Part shown: positions 55,984 through 64,000 of the stretch, in pieces
Numbering within the stretch: position 1 is the stretch's first letter
How the letters are laid out: each line of letters opens with the position of its first letter
Assembly (NCBI RefSeq): GCF_003464085.1
Contig: NZ_QSDR01000009.1
Coordinates: forward strand, 1-64,000
Direction of reading: 5' to 3'
Origin: Clostridium sp. AM58-1XD
GTDB taxonomy: Bacteria > Bacillota > Clostridia > Lachnospirales > Lachnospiraceae
DNA length: 64,000 nucleotides
Translations under genes and position numbers: made by a program
Notes under the pieces: generated by a model
Told to the model about the DNA's origin: nothing
The model's database searches: none
What the model saw: only the letters and a program-made list of their open reading frames with translations

Positions 55984-56691
55984 TTATTTTCTGACCTGGA
56001 TTCCCTGGGCTTCTATTTTCTGCCGGATCTCCAGCATCTTTTTATCTGTCTGTGCAATCACTTCTGCACATTCCTTCAAATCATCGCCAATTTCAGAAGA
56101 ATTGCCGATCTCTTTCTTATATTTCAGCTGATGATCCAGGCTTGCCCAAAAGTCCATGGCAATGGTACGAATCTGTACTTCCACTCTCATCGGCTTTTTC
56201 CTATCGGAAAAGAATACCGGTGTTTCAATAATCATGTGGTAACTTCTGTAGCCGTTCGGCTTCGGGTTCTTAATATAATCCTTAACCGTGATTACTTTGA
56301 TATCATCCTGACGCACAAGCATATCTGCGACTGCATAGATATCGTCCAGAAATGAACAGATCACACGTATCCCCGCCACATCGTCCAGGGAATTAACCAT
56401 AGACTCCAGGGACACATCCAATCCCTTCCGCTGCAGCTTTTCTACGATGCTGAGTGGTTTCTTTACTCTCGATTTAATCATCTCGATTGGATTTCTGGAA
56501 TTCCTTACTGAAAGTTCATCATTCAGGACTTCCAGCTTTGTCTTCACCTCGCGGATTGCACACGTATACATCATCATGGCTTCCTGAAACTGGCGCGCCT
56601 CTGAAATTAACCGCTCCGGCACCTGCACCAGATCAGGAACACTGACAATCGACTGTTCTAATTCGCTGTTTGGATTCATACTTACATTCAT
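55984..56691 (-). CDS. Small alarmone synthetase (RelQ/YjbM-like)
   Basis: A 235-aa (p)ppGpp synthetase. The synthetase motifs are KKPLSIVEKLQRKG, LDDVAGIRVICSFLDDIY, KPNGYRSYHMIIE and EVQIRTIAMDFWASLDHQ with LKYKKE. There is no hydrolase domain. I chose the ATG at 56691, just after the mrp stop; AAGGA lies somewhat far upstream, and an ATG at 56766 inside mrp is possible. A second, longer synthetase lies at 5364-6623. Confidence 0.92.
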   Translation of the reverse strand: MNVSMNPNSELEQSIVSVPDLVQVPERLISEARQFQEAMMMYTCAIREVKTKLEVLNDELSVRNSRNPIEMIKSRVKKPLSIVEKLQRKGLDVSLESMVNSLDDVAGIRVICSFLDDIYAVADMLVRQDDIKVITVKDYIKNPKPNGYRSYHMIIETPVFFSDRKKPMRVEVQIRTIAMDFWASLDHQLKYKKEIGNSSEIGDDLKECAEVIAQTDKKMLEIRQKIEAQGIQVRK

Positions 56692-56707
56692 TGGTATTCT
56701 CTCATCC

Positions 56708-57543
56708 TTATATTTCTTCCACAGCTCCTGCCGCTTCATCCATCCATGGTGCTTCGACGTATTCAACCGTTCCCCCGTCGACAGCGCCTGCTACTTCCGG
56801 CCTGATCGGAATTCTCGCCAGAACCGGCAGTCCGTATTCTTTAGCCACGTCGTCAATATGGCTCTCGCCAAAAACGGAAATCTTCTTTCCGCAATCCGGA
56901 CACTCCAGATAACTCATGTTTTCCACAAGTCCGATGATCGGAATATTCATCTTCTTAGCCATATTGACCGCTTTTGCCACAATCATGGATACCAGCTCCT
57001 GCGGAGATGTCACGATCACAATCCCATTTACCGGAAGTGACTGGAATACTGTCAGCGGAACGTCTCCCGTTCCAGGAGGCATATCTACAAACATGTAGTC
57101 TACATTCTCCCATAGCGCTTCCTGCCAGAACTGCTTTACCGCACCTGCAATAACCGGACCTCTCCAGATGACCGGGTCCGTATCATGATCCAGAAGCAGG
57201 TTTGCGGACATGATTTCAATTCCCGTCGATGTTGTAGCAGGAATCATTAAATTGTCCTTTGACATACCGACGCTTCATCTGTAAGTCCAAATGCCTTCGG
57301 AATGGACGGCCCCGTAATATCGGCATCCAGAATTGCCGTCTTATACCCTTTTGACCTCATTTTAACCGCCAGAAGAGACGTAACGAGTGATTTTCCTACT
57401 CCGCCCTTTCCGCTTACAACGCCAATTACTTTTTTTACAGAGCTCGCCGGATTCAGCGGCTCAATGAAACTTGTCTGTTCTGCTGCCCTGCTGCTGCAGT
57501 TTTCTCCGCAGCTGGAACAGTTATGTGTACAGCCTTCGCTCAT
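56708..57543 (-). pseudogene. mrp: Mrp/NBP35-family P-loop ATPase (frameshifted)
   Basis: An iron-sulfur carrier ATPase of about 278 aa when joined. The first frame (57247-57543) has an N-terminal CSSCGENC and the Walker A SGKGGVGKS, then ILDADITGPSIPKAFGL. The second (56708-57265) resumes MIPATTSTGIEIMSANLLL and holds YMFVDMPPGTGDVPLT and the C-terminal ECPDC. One G is missing near 57266 (TCGGGTATG read as TCGGTATG). Conservation flanks the break exactly, so sequencing error is likely. It would load Fe-S clusters onto target proteins. Confidence 0.88.
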
Positions 57544-57598
57544 GATTGTCCTCCTTTATATATCTTCCATCTAATCTCTGTCATTCTTCCGCTTCTCA

Positions 57599-58150
57599 TC
57601 ATATGCGGACAGATTTTGCCTGCCTTACCATTTTGAACAGGCCTGAAGCCTCCAGTGACTTCCACGCGCTGTAAAACAGCACGGAATTAATCGGCCACAT
57701 GATCAGGTTTTTATATGCCCTGAGCGGCAGAAGCACTGCAAATCCCTTTCCATACATCACAGACAGCCATAAGGTACCCAGCAGCACGTTGCAGATCAGG
57801 GAAACCGTAAATTCCGCAGCAAAAACTCTGAGCAGCGTAATCTTTCTCTTATAAAAGAAACAGCCGTATAATACGCCTGCCAACATAGCTCCCAGAGTAA
57901 ATCCCGGAAAGAATGCGCCTGTAGGCTTGATGATGTACTTGAGGATATCCAGCAGTCCGCCGAAAAATCCTCCAAAGACCGGTCCGAACAGATAATATAC
58001 GATCTGGTTTACCTGGGTCGAGAAGCCGATTTTGATAAAATCTCCGATCGGTACCGTAAAATATCCCATAATTACGGATATTGCGGCAAACATGGCTGCG
58101 GTGGTAATGTTCCTCACATGCCTGAATTCGCCAAGTGACTCTTTAAACAT
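57599..58150 (-). CDS. folT: Folate ECF transporter S component
   Basis: A 183-aa membrane protein with five to six helices. It includes FAAISVIMGYFTVPIGDF, VYYLFGPVFGGFFGGLLD and LIMWPINSVLFY, typical of FolT. It binds folate and works with a shared EcfAA'T module encoded elsewhere. A THF riboswitch lies in its leader, which supports the substrate. AAAGGAGG precedes the ATG. Confidence 0.92.
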   Translation of the reverse strand: MFKESLGEFRHVRNITTAAMFAAISVIMGYFTVPIGDFIKIGFSTQVNQIVYYLFGPVFGGFFGGLLDILKYIIKPTGAFFPGFTLGAMLAGVLYGCFFYKRKITLLRVFAAEFTVSLICNVLLGTLWLSVMYGKGFAVLLPLRAYKNLIMWPINSVLFYSAWKSLEASGLFKMVRQAKSVRI

Positions 58151-58202
58151 AAGCTTACCTCCTTTGCAGACCTCTACACTGGAGACACCTTATGTCCTCC
58201 GT

Positions 58203-58303
58203 TGCAGCGGGATGCGGCATATGTACCGCAAGAAATTCTTTTCGTCCGGCTGTCAACTCCCTGTACAGCCAGCACTTAACGCACATACACCTACTCTGCT
58301 CTT
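58203..58303 (-). ncRNA. THF (tetrahydrofolate) riboswitch
   Basis: The minus strand shows the aptamer core in order: GAGTAGGTG, GCGTTAAGTG, GGGAGTTGACAGC, GGACGAAAAG, then GCGGTACATATGCCGCATCC and CGCTGC. This matches the known folT-associated THF class. Downstream, GGAGGACATAAGGTGTCTCC forms a hairpin near the ribosome binding site, which suggests control of translation. It lies in the 474-base gap before the HPr gene. Confidence 0.85.
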
Positions 58304-58479
58304 ATTAAATTATTATGGCTGCAATCAGCATCCACTCGTTGCAGTATATCACAAATTTCGTGTTTTTCAAACCCCCTAGAAGAATTTCCCCTGCAGATAG
58401 AGCAAAGAGTTCTCAAGCGAACTCTCCCGCAAGCGCGGTACCCGATAAAGCGGGGCATGCAATCGCTTCCGCGACATAA

Positions 58480-58608
58480 ATCCTTTCCCGCGAATGTGCC
58501 TACCCGATCATGCGGGGCGCGCTGTCCATAGCGGAACGCTTTTTCCTATCTAGGTATCAAGCACTTTAACCCCTTATAAGAACAAGGTCTTTTCCGGAAA
58601 ATAAGAAA
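58480..58608. repeat. ACAAGGTCTTTCCT element, copy 3 (long, diverged)
   Basis: It contains GCGACATAAATCCTTT, a 25-base insertion with ACCCGATCATGCGGGGC, then TCCATAGCGGAACGCT and, near the end, AACAAGGTCTTTTCCGG. It aligns with copy 4 at 59795-59905. ACCCGATAAAGCGGGGC at 58440-58456 is a direct repeat of the insertion. Confidence 0.6.
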
Positions 58609-58626
58609 GAGAGCCATGAGGCTCTC
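58609..58626 (-). terminator. Terminator of the HPr gene
   Basis: On the minus strand GAGAGCC-TCAT-GGCTCTC is followed by TTTCTTATTTT. It overlaps the HPr stop codon by two bases. Confidence 0.75.
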
Positions 58627-58903
58627 ATTCTGTTTCAATATTCTCACCAAGTCCGCTTTCAATCGCTTCAGAAACGGCTTTCAGCGCCTCTTCTTCATCC
58701 ACTCCGCTACACATCAGACGGATTCTGGCTCCCTGTTTGATTCTTGCCCCCATGACATTGATCACATTCTTCGCTACTACCCTCGTATCACCACATTCAA
58801 TGACGATGTTGCTTTTATACCTCATGGATGTCTGGGCCAGTACCCCGGCAGGCCTTAAATGCAGCCCTGACGGATTTACAACAGTCAGATTCTTTGATAC
58901 CAT
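58625..58903 (-). CDS. HPr-family phosphocarrier protein lacking the regulatory serine
   Basis: A 92-aa HPr-fold protein. The phosphorylated histidine is present in PSGLHLRPAG. The regulatory site, normally KSIMGVMSL with Ser46, reads KNVINVMGAR, so HPr kinase could not act on it. It might be a paralogue for a single PTS or a regulatory carrier. I chose the ATG at 58903, behind AGGAGAGG; a GTG at 58909 leaves too little space. It is monocistronic, with an unusual triple hairpin upstream. Confidence 0.9.
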   Translation of the reverse strand: MVSKNLTVVNPSGLHLRPAGVLAQTSMRYKSNIVIECGDTRVVAKNVINVMGARIKQGARIRLMCSGVDEEEALKAVSEAIESGLGENIETE

Positions 58904-58934
58904 ATTCACCTCTCCTTTTTCCTGGACGGCTTAT

Positions 58935-59047
58935 CTTCCTGCATGGCCTTTTGTCATGCAGGAAGCATCGGAGATTCCTCCGATGAGGGTGTGAGGGCGG
59001 CCTGCTGCTTACAAGCCAGCTTGACTCCGCATGCCGCCCTCACACCC
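58935..59047. repeat. Three consecutive perfect hairpins upstream of HPr
   Basis: Hairpin one pairs 58987-59001 with 59033-59047 (15 bp, GGGTGTGAGGGCGGC). Hairpin two pairs 58966-58973 with 58978-58985 (8 bp). Hairpin three pairs 58935-58945 with 58955-58965 (11 bp). No T-runs follow, so they are not simple terminators. They lie between queH and the HPr gene. Confidence 0.75.
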
Positions 59048-59076
59048 GCCGTCCGGAATTGTTATCTTAAATTTTA

Positions 59077-59724
59077 TTACAAACGACTATTGGTGTCAAG
59101 TGCTTCAGGGGCCCTTTCCCTTCTGGAAAATACGCAGCCGCAGTAGTCCTGGCGGTACAGTCCGTATTTTTCAGAAAGCTCCACAGAACGCTTATAACCG
59201 TTTCTCTTTTTAAAATCAGAGGACAGGTATGCCACACCGAATTCCTCCGCCAGTTCTTCACCGATTTCATTCAGTTTATCCGCATTTTTAAGCGGGCTTA
59301 TGGACAATGTTGTAGTAAAATAATCGTATTTACCTGCTGCTGCAACTTTTGCAGCCTCAGAGAGGCGGAGACGGTAGCAGAGAAAGCAGCGTTCCCCTCC
59401 CTCTCTGTCATTCTCATGGCCGCGGACAACGCTGTAAAACTCTTCCGGTTCAAATGCTCCTTCGACCAGATGAATCGGATTTTTATGAGGAATAGAGCGG
59501 ATCAGCATTTCCTGCTCCTTCACGCGCTTATGGTACTCCCTGCCTGGATATATATTGGGATTGTAGTAGTATACGGTAATGTCAAAATACTCAGACAGGT
59601 ACTCCAGAACATAACTGCTGCACGGTGCGCAGCAGCTGTGAATGAGAAGGCGCGGTATGCGTCCCTGCCTCTGGTTCTCTTCAATTGTACGATCCAGTTC
59701 TTTCTGATAATTTCTCCGGTTCAT
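59077..59724 (-). CDS. queH: Epoxyqueuosine reductase QueH
   Basis: A 215-aa member of the DUF208/QueH family, which performs the last step of queuosine synthesis in tRNA. Cysteines typical of the 4Fe-4S and active sites are in LLIHSCCAPCSSYV, ERCFLCYRLRL and YRQDYCGCVFS. The ATG at 59724 follows GGAGG; an open extension to 59823 runs into the repeat element. It is a non-orthologous replacement of QueG. Confidence 0.92.
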   Translation of the reverse strand: MNRRNYQKELDRTIEENQRQGRIPRLLIHSCCAPCSSYVLEYLSEYFDITVYYYNPNIYPGREYHKRVKEQEMLIRSIPHKNPIHLVEGAFEPEEFYSVVRGHENDREGGERCFLCYRLRLSEAAKVAAAGKYDYFTTTLSISPLKNADKLNEIGEELAEEFGVAYLSSDFKKRNGYKRSVELSEKYGLYRQDYCGCVFSRRERAPEALDTNSRL

Positions 59725-59763
59725 CGAATCCTCCGTTTGCATGAAATGTATGAAATAGAATAA

Positions 59764-59905
59764 AGGGGGTGTTGCAAAAGGAATCCGCATTAGCGACATC
59801 ATTCCTTTTGCGCGAGTGCGCATCCATAGCGGAGCGTTTTTGCTTTCTAGGAAATCATACGCTTTATCACTTTACAATAACAAGGTCTTTCCTATGTAAT
59901 GAAAA
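59764..59905. repeat. ACAAGGTCTTTCCT element, copy 4 (long)
   Basis: It starts GGGGGTGTTGCAAAAGGAAT, related to the outer arm of the long hairpin repeats, and continues GCGACATCATTCC, TCCATAGCGGAGCG and TTATCACTTTACAATAACA, then AGGTCTTTCCTA. The last 40 bases match copy 1 almost exactly. It lies between rpoD and queH. Confidence 0.65.
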
Positions 59906-59955
59906 AAGATGCTCTGTTTTACCCGGCGGCTGCCGCGGAATAAAACAGGGCATCT
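59906..59955 (-). terminator. Terminator of rpoD
   Basis: On the minus strand GATGCCCTGTTTTA pairs with TAAAACAGAGCATC, followed by TTTTTTCATT. The repeat element starts right behind it. Confidence 0.8.
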
Positions 59956-59965
59956 CTCCCTTTTC

Positions 59966-61126
59966 CTACAGGAAATCTCTTATACGTTTACTTCTGACAG
60001 GATTTCTCAGCTTTCTTAGAGCCTTTGCCTCAATCTGGCGGATACGCTCTCTCGTTACATTGAATTCCTTGCCCACCTCTTCCAGCGTTCTGGGATGGCC
60101 GTCCTCCAGCCCAAATCGAAGGACAATCACTTGTCTTTCCCTCTCTTTCAGATCGCCGAGAAGCGCATCGATATGCTCCCGGAGCATGACGGATTCCACA
60201 TTGCCTTCCGGAGTGACCACATTGTTGTCTGCGACAAAATCCCCCAGGTTGGAATCGTCTTCTTCACCGATAGGAGTTTCAAGAGACGCCGGTTCCCGCG
60301 CAATCTGCATAATTTCCATGACCTTATCCTCTGTCATGTCCAGTGCGCCGGCCAGTTCGGCTACCGATGGTTCATACCCCAGTTCAAGCGTAAGTTTTCT
60401 CTGCATTTTGGACATCTTATTAATCGTTTCAACCATATGCACCGGTACACGGATCGTCCTTGCCTGATCGGCCAACGCCCTCGTCACGGACTGACGAATC
60501 CACCAAGTCGCATATGTACTCAGTTTATATCCTTTTGTGTAGTCAAATTTTTCGACACCCTTAATAAGGCCGAGATTTCCCTCCTGCACCAGATCAAGGA
60601 AACTCATGCCTCTGCCGGTATATCGTTTTGCAATGCTGACTACCAGCCTTAAGTTTGCTTCAATCAGGCGTTCCTTTGCATACTCTTCCCCTTCTGCCTT
60701 TCGTCTTGCCAGTTCCAGTTCTTCATCTGCCGACAGCAGCGGTACAGTCCCGATTTCCTTCAAATACATGCGGACCGGGTCTTCTGTTCCTATTCCTTCC
60801 AGCAAATCGATGGCGTCCAGGTCAATGTCTTCTTCTGCTTCCGCTTCCTTGATAAAGCCGTCCTCGTCCACATCTTCCAGAATCAATGGCTCTTCTGCCA
60901 GTATGGCATCGTCAATTACCGGAACCACATCGATGTTATGGTTCTCCAGGTAAGTATAAATGTTGTCCATTTGTTCGGGAGACAGCTGTGCACCTGCGAA
61001 GAAATCATTGATTTCCGTCACATCCAGCGCATTATGCTTCGTCCGCGCCAGCTCTACAAGCTTGTGAAGCTTTTCCAGAAACACATTTTTGTTGTTGTTA
61101 ACAACTTCATTACTTTCTTTTCCCAC
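59966..61126 (-). CDS. rpoD: RNA polymerase primary sigma factor RpoD
   Basis: A 386-aa sigma-70. Region 1.1 spans residues 15-90, followed by a short acidic linker. Region 2 has [20 protein letters not shown] and [15 protein letters not shown], and region 4 has [20 protein letters not shown]. The size is normal for Firmicutes. dnaG, the usual neighbour, is not adjacent; the gene upstream is a diacylglycerol kinase-like gene. Confidence 0.97.
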   Translation of the reverse strand: MGKESNEVVNNNKNVFLEKLHKLVELARTKHNALDVTEINDFFAGAQLSPEQMDNIYTYLENHNIDVVPVIDDAILAEEPLILEDVDEDGFIKEAEAEEDIDLDAIDLLEGIGTEDPVRMYLKEIGTVPLLSADEELELARRKAEGEEYAKERLIEANLRLVVSIAKRYTGRGMSFLDLVQEGNLGLIKGVEKFDYTKGYKLSTYATWWIRQSVTRALADQARTIRVPVHMVETINKMSKMQRKLTLELGYEPSVAELAGALDMTEDKVMEIMQIAREPASLETPIGEEDDSNLGDFVADNNVVTPEGNVESVMLREHIDALLGDLKERERQVIVLRFGLEDGHPRTLEEVGKEFNVTRERIRQIEAKALRKLRNPVRSKRIRDFL

Positions 61127-61201
61127 TCGTTAACGTCCTTTCGCATAGAAATCTACACATTGAGTCATTATATAACACTGAATTACAGATTTCAACATGT
61201 T

Positions 61202-62130
61202 TTAGCGCTTTTTTAGCGGAATTCTGCGAATTTCTATCTTTTCACGAAGATTTTCAATGATCACATCCGTCTTTGTACCTCCGAATTCACCGTCCAGGAC
61301 CCAGTCGACCGGCTCTTCGCTGTGTACGCGGATTCTTCCGGAACGAATCCGTTTCACACATTCGTTTTCCTTTCCGTCATGGACAAGCAGATATGAAACA
61401 ATATTGCTTAACTCCAGCGGAGTCTTCGGCATGCGGATGAACAGTCCTTCGAAAATACCGTCATCCAGTTTTACCTCTTCTTTAACAAGGCCTTTGAAGC
61501 CACCTACGCTGATCGCATTTGTCACCATCCCGAACAGGAAATCTCCCTCCAGTTCTCCGCCTTCCGTCCCGTCTTCCTCCGCCCCATCCCATTCTACTTT
61601 CATGTGATAGCTTTTCAGAGCGGCCAGCCTCTTAACGGCTTCGATCATATAGCCTGATGGCCCAGAACATTTTTCTTATCCTGAGGCGTGAGATAGGAGA
61701 CTTCTGTAAACGCTCCGAAGCCTGCTATATAGACGAAATACTTCTCATCACAGAATTTTCCAACGTCTGCCATCTGATTCTCGCCTGTGACGGCAACTTT
61801 TGCGGCCTGAAGCATCTGTTTGGGAATATTCAGGCTCGTACCATAGTCATTGGTCGAACCGGCGGGAATATATCCGAGCGGCGGCGGATCCTTTAGTTCC
61901 ATGAGACCGGAAACCGTTTCATTGAGCGTCCCATCGCCTCCGCTGCAGACAATCAGATCCATTTTTCTTCCCTTCTGGGCAGCCACATTTTTGGCATCCA
62001 GGGGCTGCTGGGTAATGTAAACCCGCACCTCATAGCCTGCTTTGATGAAGATATCCAGAATTTCTAGCATTTTGCTGCGTATCTTTCCCTTCCCGGAGCG
62101 GGGATTGACGATAAATAAGAGTTTTTTCAT
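61202..62130 (-). pseudogene. Diacylglycerol/lipid kinase family protein (frameshifted)
   Basis: A DgkB/YegS-like kinase of about 309 aa when joined. The first frame (61645-62130) starts KKLLFIVNPRSGKGKI and has the catalytic IVCSGGDGTLNETVSGL and GYIPAGSTNDYG. It ends VLGHQAI*. One base is missing near 61652 (GCCTAT read as GCTAT), after which the frame reads YMIEAVKRLAALKSYHMKVE to 61202. It would phosphorylate a membrane lipid with ATP. Both halves keep family features, so the break is probably technical. Confidence 0.85.
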
Positions 62131-62134
62131 GCCT

Positions 62135-63292
62135 TCACCATCTCATTATTTTCATTTTATCAGTTTCATATACCTGCAATGCATTTGGCAGGGGGTATTC
62201 TGTTTTCAGCTCGTCTTTATCTGCAAAAATAAAGCCATTCGGCTTTCTGCCTGATATTTCGATCCTATACCCTCTCATATGCCATTCCACATGGGAGAAT
62301 ATATGCTTTGCGTCCGGCAGCCTCTCCGTAATGACCGCTGTTTCTTCATCCAGGCCGAATCCCTTAAGAAGTTCATTTCCTTCCGGGTATCCTCCTGTAT
62401 TCGGCAGTTCGTAGAGAGAAGCGAGAAGTCCCTGACTGCTCCTTTTTCGTATTCCATACTTTCCTTCCCATTCGATCAGGCAAACGGTCATCTCTTCGAT
62501 TTTTCTGGCCTTTTTTCCCGTCTTTACCGGAATCTCTCCCGTAAGTCCCTTTTCAGCAGCTTCGCATACGGAAAGCAGAGGACATTCTTTACAGTGCGGT
62601 TCGCCGTTCGGAACACAGACGACAGCTCCAATCTCAATAAGGCCCTGGTTATAGGAAGAAACGGAATGGGGCGGCATAACCTTCCCGATCATTTCTTCAA
62701 TTTTCTTTTTCACCGACTGTTTCGCAATATCTTCTCTGCTCCCAGTCACTCTGGAGACCACCCGGAGGACGTTGCCGTCCACAGCCGGGACAGGTATTCC
62801 ATAGGCGATTGACGCTACCGCTCCCGCCGTATAGCTTCCGATCCCAGGAAGTTTTATTAATTCTTCATAAGAAGACGGGATTTCTCCGCCGTAGCGCCCC
62901 ATTATTTCAATTGCCGCTTTTTTTAAATTTCTGGCCCGGCTGTAATATCCCAGGCCTTCCCACAGTTTCATCAGCCGGTCGTCTTCCACTTCTGCCAGAT
63001 TCCTAACCGCAGGCAGTTCCTTCATAAACCGTTCGAAATATGGTTTCACTGCTTCTACCCTGGTCTGCTGCAGCATGATTTCCGATATCCATACGCGGTA
63101 AGCCTGGGGATTCTCCCTCCAAGGCAGAACTCGCGCATGTTCTTTGTACCAGGCCAGCAGAGGTTTTTCCATCGCCCGCAGCCTGTCTTCTGCCGTAAAA
63201 GAATCTTCGGCAAGCACCTGGATCCTGTCGTACAGGCCGGCCGTAATCCCTTCCATGACGTCACTTTTCCTGCGAATATCACACATAGCCAT
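62135..63292 (-). CDS. mutY: A/G-specific adenine glycosylase
   Basis: A 385-aa base-excision repair enzyme that removes A opposite 8-oxoG. Motifs are WRENPQAYRVWISEIMLQQT, the HhH LIKLPGIGSYTAGAV with catalytic PAVDGNVLRV, and the 4Fe-4S cysteines in VCVPNGEPHCKECPLLSVC. The C-terminal NUDIX-like domain follows. The ATG at 63292 overlaps the birA stop; a later ATG at 63256, behind AGGAAAAG, is possible because the family core begins further in. It lies 4 bases before the lipid kinase start. Confidence 0.94.
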   Translation of the reverse strand: MAMCDIRRKSDVMEGITAGLYDRIQVLAEDSFTAEDRLRAMEKPLLAWYKEHARVLPWRENPQAYRVWISEIMLQQTRVEAVKPYFERFMKELPAVRNLAEVEDDRLMKLWEGLGYYSRARNLKKAAIEIMGRYGGEIPSSYEELIKLPGIGSYTAGAVASIAYGIPVPAVDGNVLRVVSRVTGSREDIAKQSVKKKIEEMIGKVMPPHSVSSYNQGLIEIGAVVCVPNGEPHCKECPLLSVCEAAEKGLTGEIPVKTGKKARKIEEMTVCLIEWEGKYGIRKRSSQGLLASLYELPNTGGYPEGNELLKGFGLDEETAVITERLPDAKHIFSHVEWHMRGYRIEISGRKPNGFIFADKDELKTEYPLPNALQVYETDKMKIMRW

Positions 63293-64000
63293 AAATCCCT
63301 CTGACTGAGACTTCTCCGGATATCACCCTGCGTACGGAACCATCGTCCATCTGAACCAGGAGTTCTCCGTTTCGATCAATGCCCTGGGAAGTTCCGGAAT
63401 AATTTCCGGACGGCGCCATAATAAGCACTTCTTTGCCGGTATTGACCAGCATCCTGTTATAATCCTCCATAAGCAGGGTCAGATCTCCCGTTTTCTCATA
63501 GCGGCTGTAAAATTCCTCAAATGATTCCATGACCGCCGCGGCGATCTCGCTCCGCGAAAGGCTCTCTTTCTTTTCCAGCAGCAGAGAAGTCGCCTTATCA
63601 CGGATATCCTCCGGAAATTCTTTCTGATTTACATTGATTCCGATCCCGATTACGACGTAATGGATACAGTCCATTTCAGCGCTCATCTCTGTCAGAATGC
63701 CGCATATTTTTTTTCCATTTACCACGATGTCATTGGGCCATTTAATCATCGGATCAAGGCCGGTAACCTGACGAATTCCTTCCGCTACCGCCATAGCCGC
63801 TACTAGCGTCACCATTGAAGCGCAGGACGGAAGAATCTCCGGACGAAGCACAAGGCTCATGTAAACGGCCTCTCCGGAGGGAGACGTCCAGTTTCTTCCA
63901 CGCCTTCCTTTTCCCGCGTTCTGGCAGTCGGCCACTACGAGCGTACCGTGGGGGCATCCATCCTCGGCCAGCTTCTTTCCTCTGTCATTCGTCGAATCCG
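63279..64000 (-). CDS. birA: Biotin-[acetyl-CoA-carboxylase] ligase, partial at window edge
   Basis: The frame runs open to base 64000, so the N-terminus is outside the window; 240 residues are visible, starting DSTNDRGKKLAEDGCPHG. Motifs are AGKGRRGRNWTSPSGE (biotinyl-AMP loop), MIKWPNDIVVNGKKI and VVIGIGINVNQ. The C-terminal cap ends GEVSVRGIYGYV. Whether an N-terminal DNA-binding domain exists cannot be seen. It overlaps mutY by 14 bases. Confidence 0.93.
   Translation of the reverse strand, partial: DSTNDRGKKLAEDGCPHGTLVVADCQNAGKGRRGRNWTSPSGEAVYMSLVLRPEILPSCASMVTLVAAMAVAEGIRQVTGLDPMIKWPNDIVVNGKKICGILTEMSAEMDCIHYVVIGIGINVNQKEFPEDIRDKATSLLLEKKESLSRSEIAAAVMESFEEFYSRYEKTGDLTLLMEDYNRMLVNTGKEVLIMAPSGNYSGTSQGIDRNGELLVQMDDGSVRRVISGEVSVRGIYGYV

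Noticed and set aside
57240..57290. Programmed frameshift in mrp
   Set aside because: No slippery heptamer or stimulatory structure is seen, and other genes show the same one-base losses.
1..64000. CRISPR arrays, tRNA, rRNA, prophage or intact insertion sequences
   Set aside because: No regular repeat-spacer array, conserved RNA gene, integrase or transposase was found.

Overview
The window looks like chromosomal DNA of an anaerobic low-to-mid GC Firmicute, most likely a gut Lachnospiraceae (Clostridium cluster XIVa) member. Supporting signs are the AGGAGG ribosome binding sites, TTGACA/TATAAT promoters, the Feo operon with a FeoB-associated Cys-rich peptide, a GntP permease, DUF2325, class 1B PyrD/PyrK, QueH, and the B12 and THF riboswitches. 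I see no rRNA, tRNA, CRISPR array, phage or intact insertion sequence. The species cannot be named from sequence alone.

Layout. 0-5.2 kb: a DtxR-like metal repressor, a DUF2325 gene and a ferrous iron operon (feoA-feoA-feoB-Cys-rich peptide-short Fur-HMA protein). Near-palindromic GTTAGTTTAAACTAAC boxes lie at the promoters. 5.3-6.6 kb: an alarmone synthetase with a HEPN-like tail. 6.7-11.9 kb: a sugar-acid operon (aldolase, GntP permease, IlvD/Edd dehydratase) with a divergent LysR regulator. 12-18.5 kb: a ThrE-type exporter and a divergent pair of cyclic-di-GMP enzymes. 18.5-26.8 kb: an operon led by a cobalamin riboswitch that encodes a lipoprotein CbiK, a duplicated-domain lipoprotein, a BtuF/CD-like ABC importer, CbiL and a second ABC exporter.

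26.9-38.3 kb is the most striking region. It holds a ten-gene operon with a ribose-type ABC importer, an MtnK-like kinase, an MtnA-like isomerase, a FucU/RbsD mutarotase, a class II aldolase, DhaK, DhaL and a PfkB kinase. A divergent LacI regulator and two identical 13-bp operators accompany it. The gene set reads as uptake and breakdown of 5-methylthioribose or 5-deoxyribose through a DHAP shunt, with an unexplained dihydroxyacetone-kinase arm.

38.5-41.3 kb: an rRNA/tRNA methyltransferase, a secreted protein and decayed remnants (GH25 lysozyme, AAA ATPase). 41.4-52.8 kb: purEMND, membrane proteins, an aminopeptidase and pyrFKDE. 53-64 kb: a nitroreductase, lrgAB, a GNAT, a second alarmone synthetase, mrp, folT with a THF riboswitch, an HPr without the regulatory serine, queH, rpoD, a diacylglycerol kinase-like gene, mutY and a partial birA.

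Two global features stand out. First, eleven otherwise well-conserved genes are each broken by one-base (mostly deletion) frameshifts, usually in short homopolymers, which points to sequencing or assembly error more than to decay. Second, two families of intergenic elements recur: a long hairpin with a conserved loop and covarying arms, and an element containing ACAAGGTCTTTCCT next to terminators.
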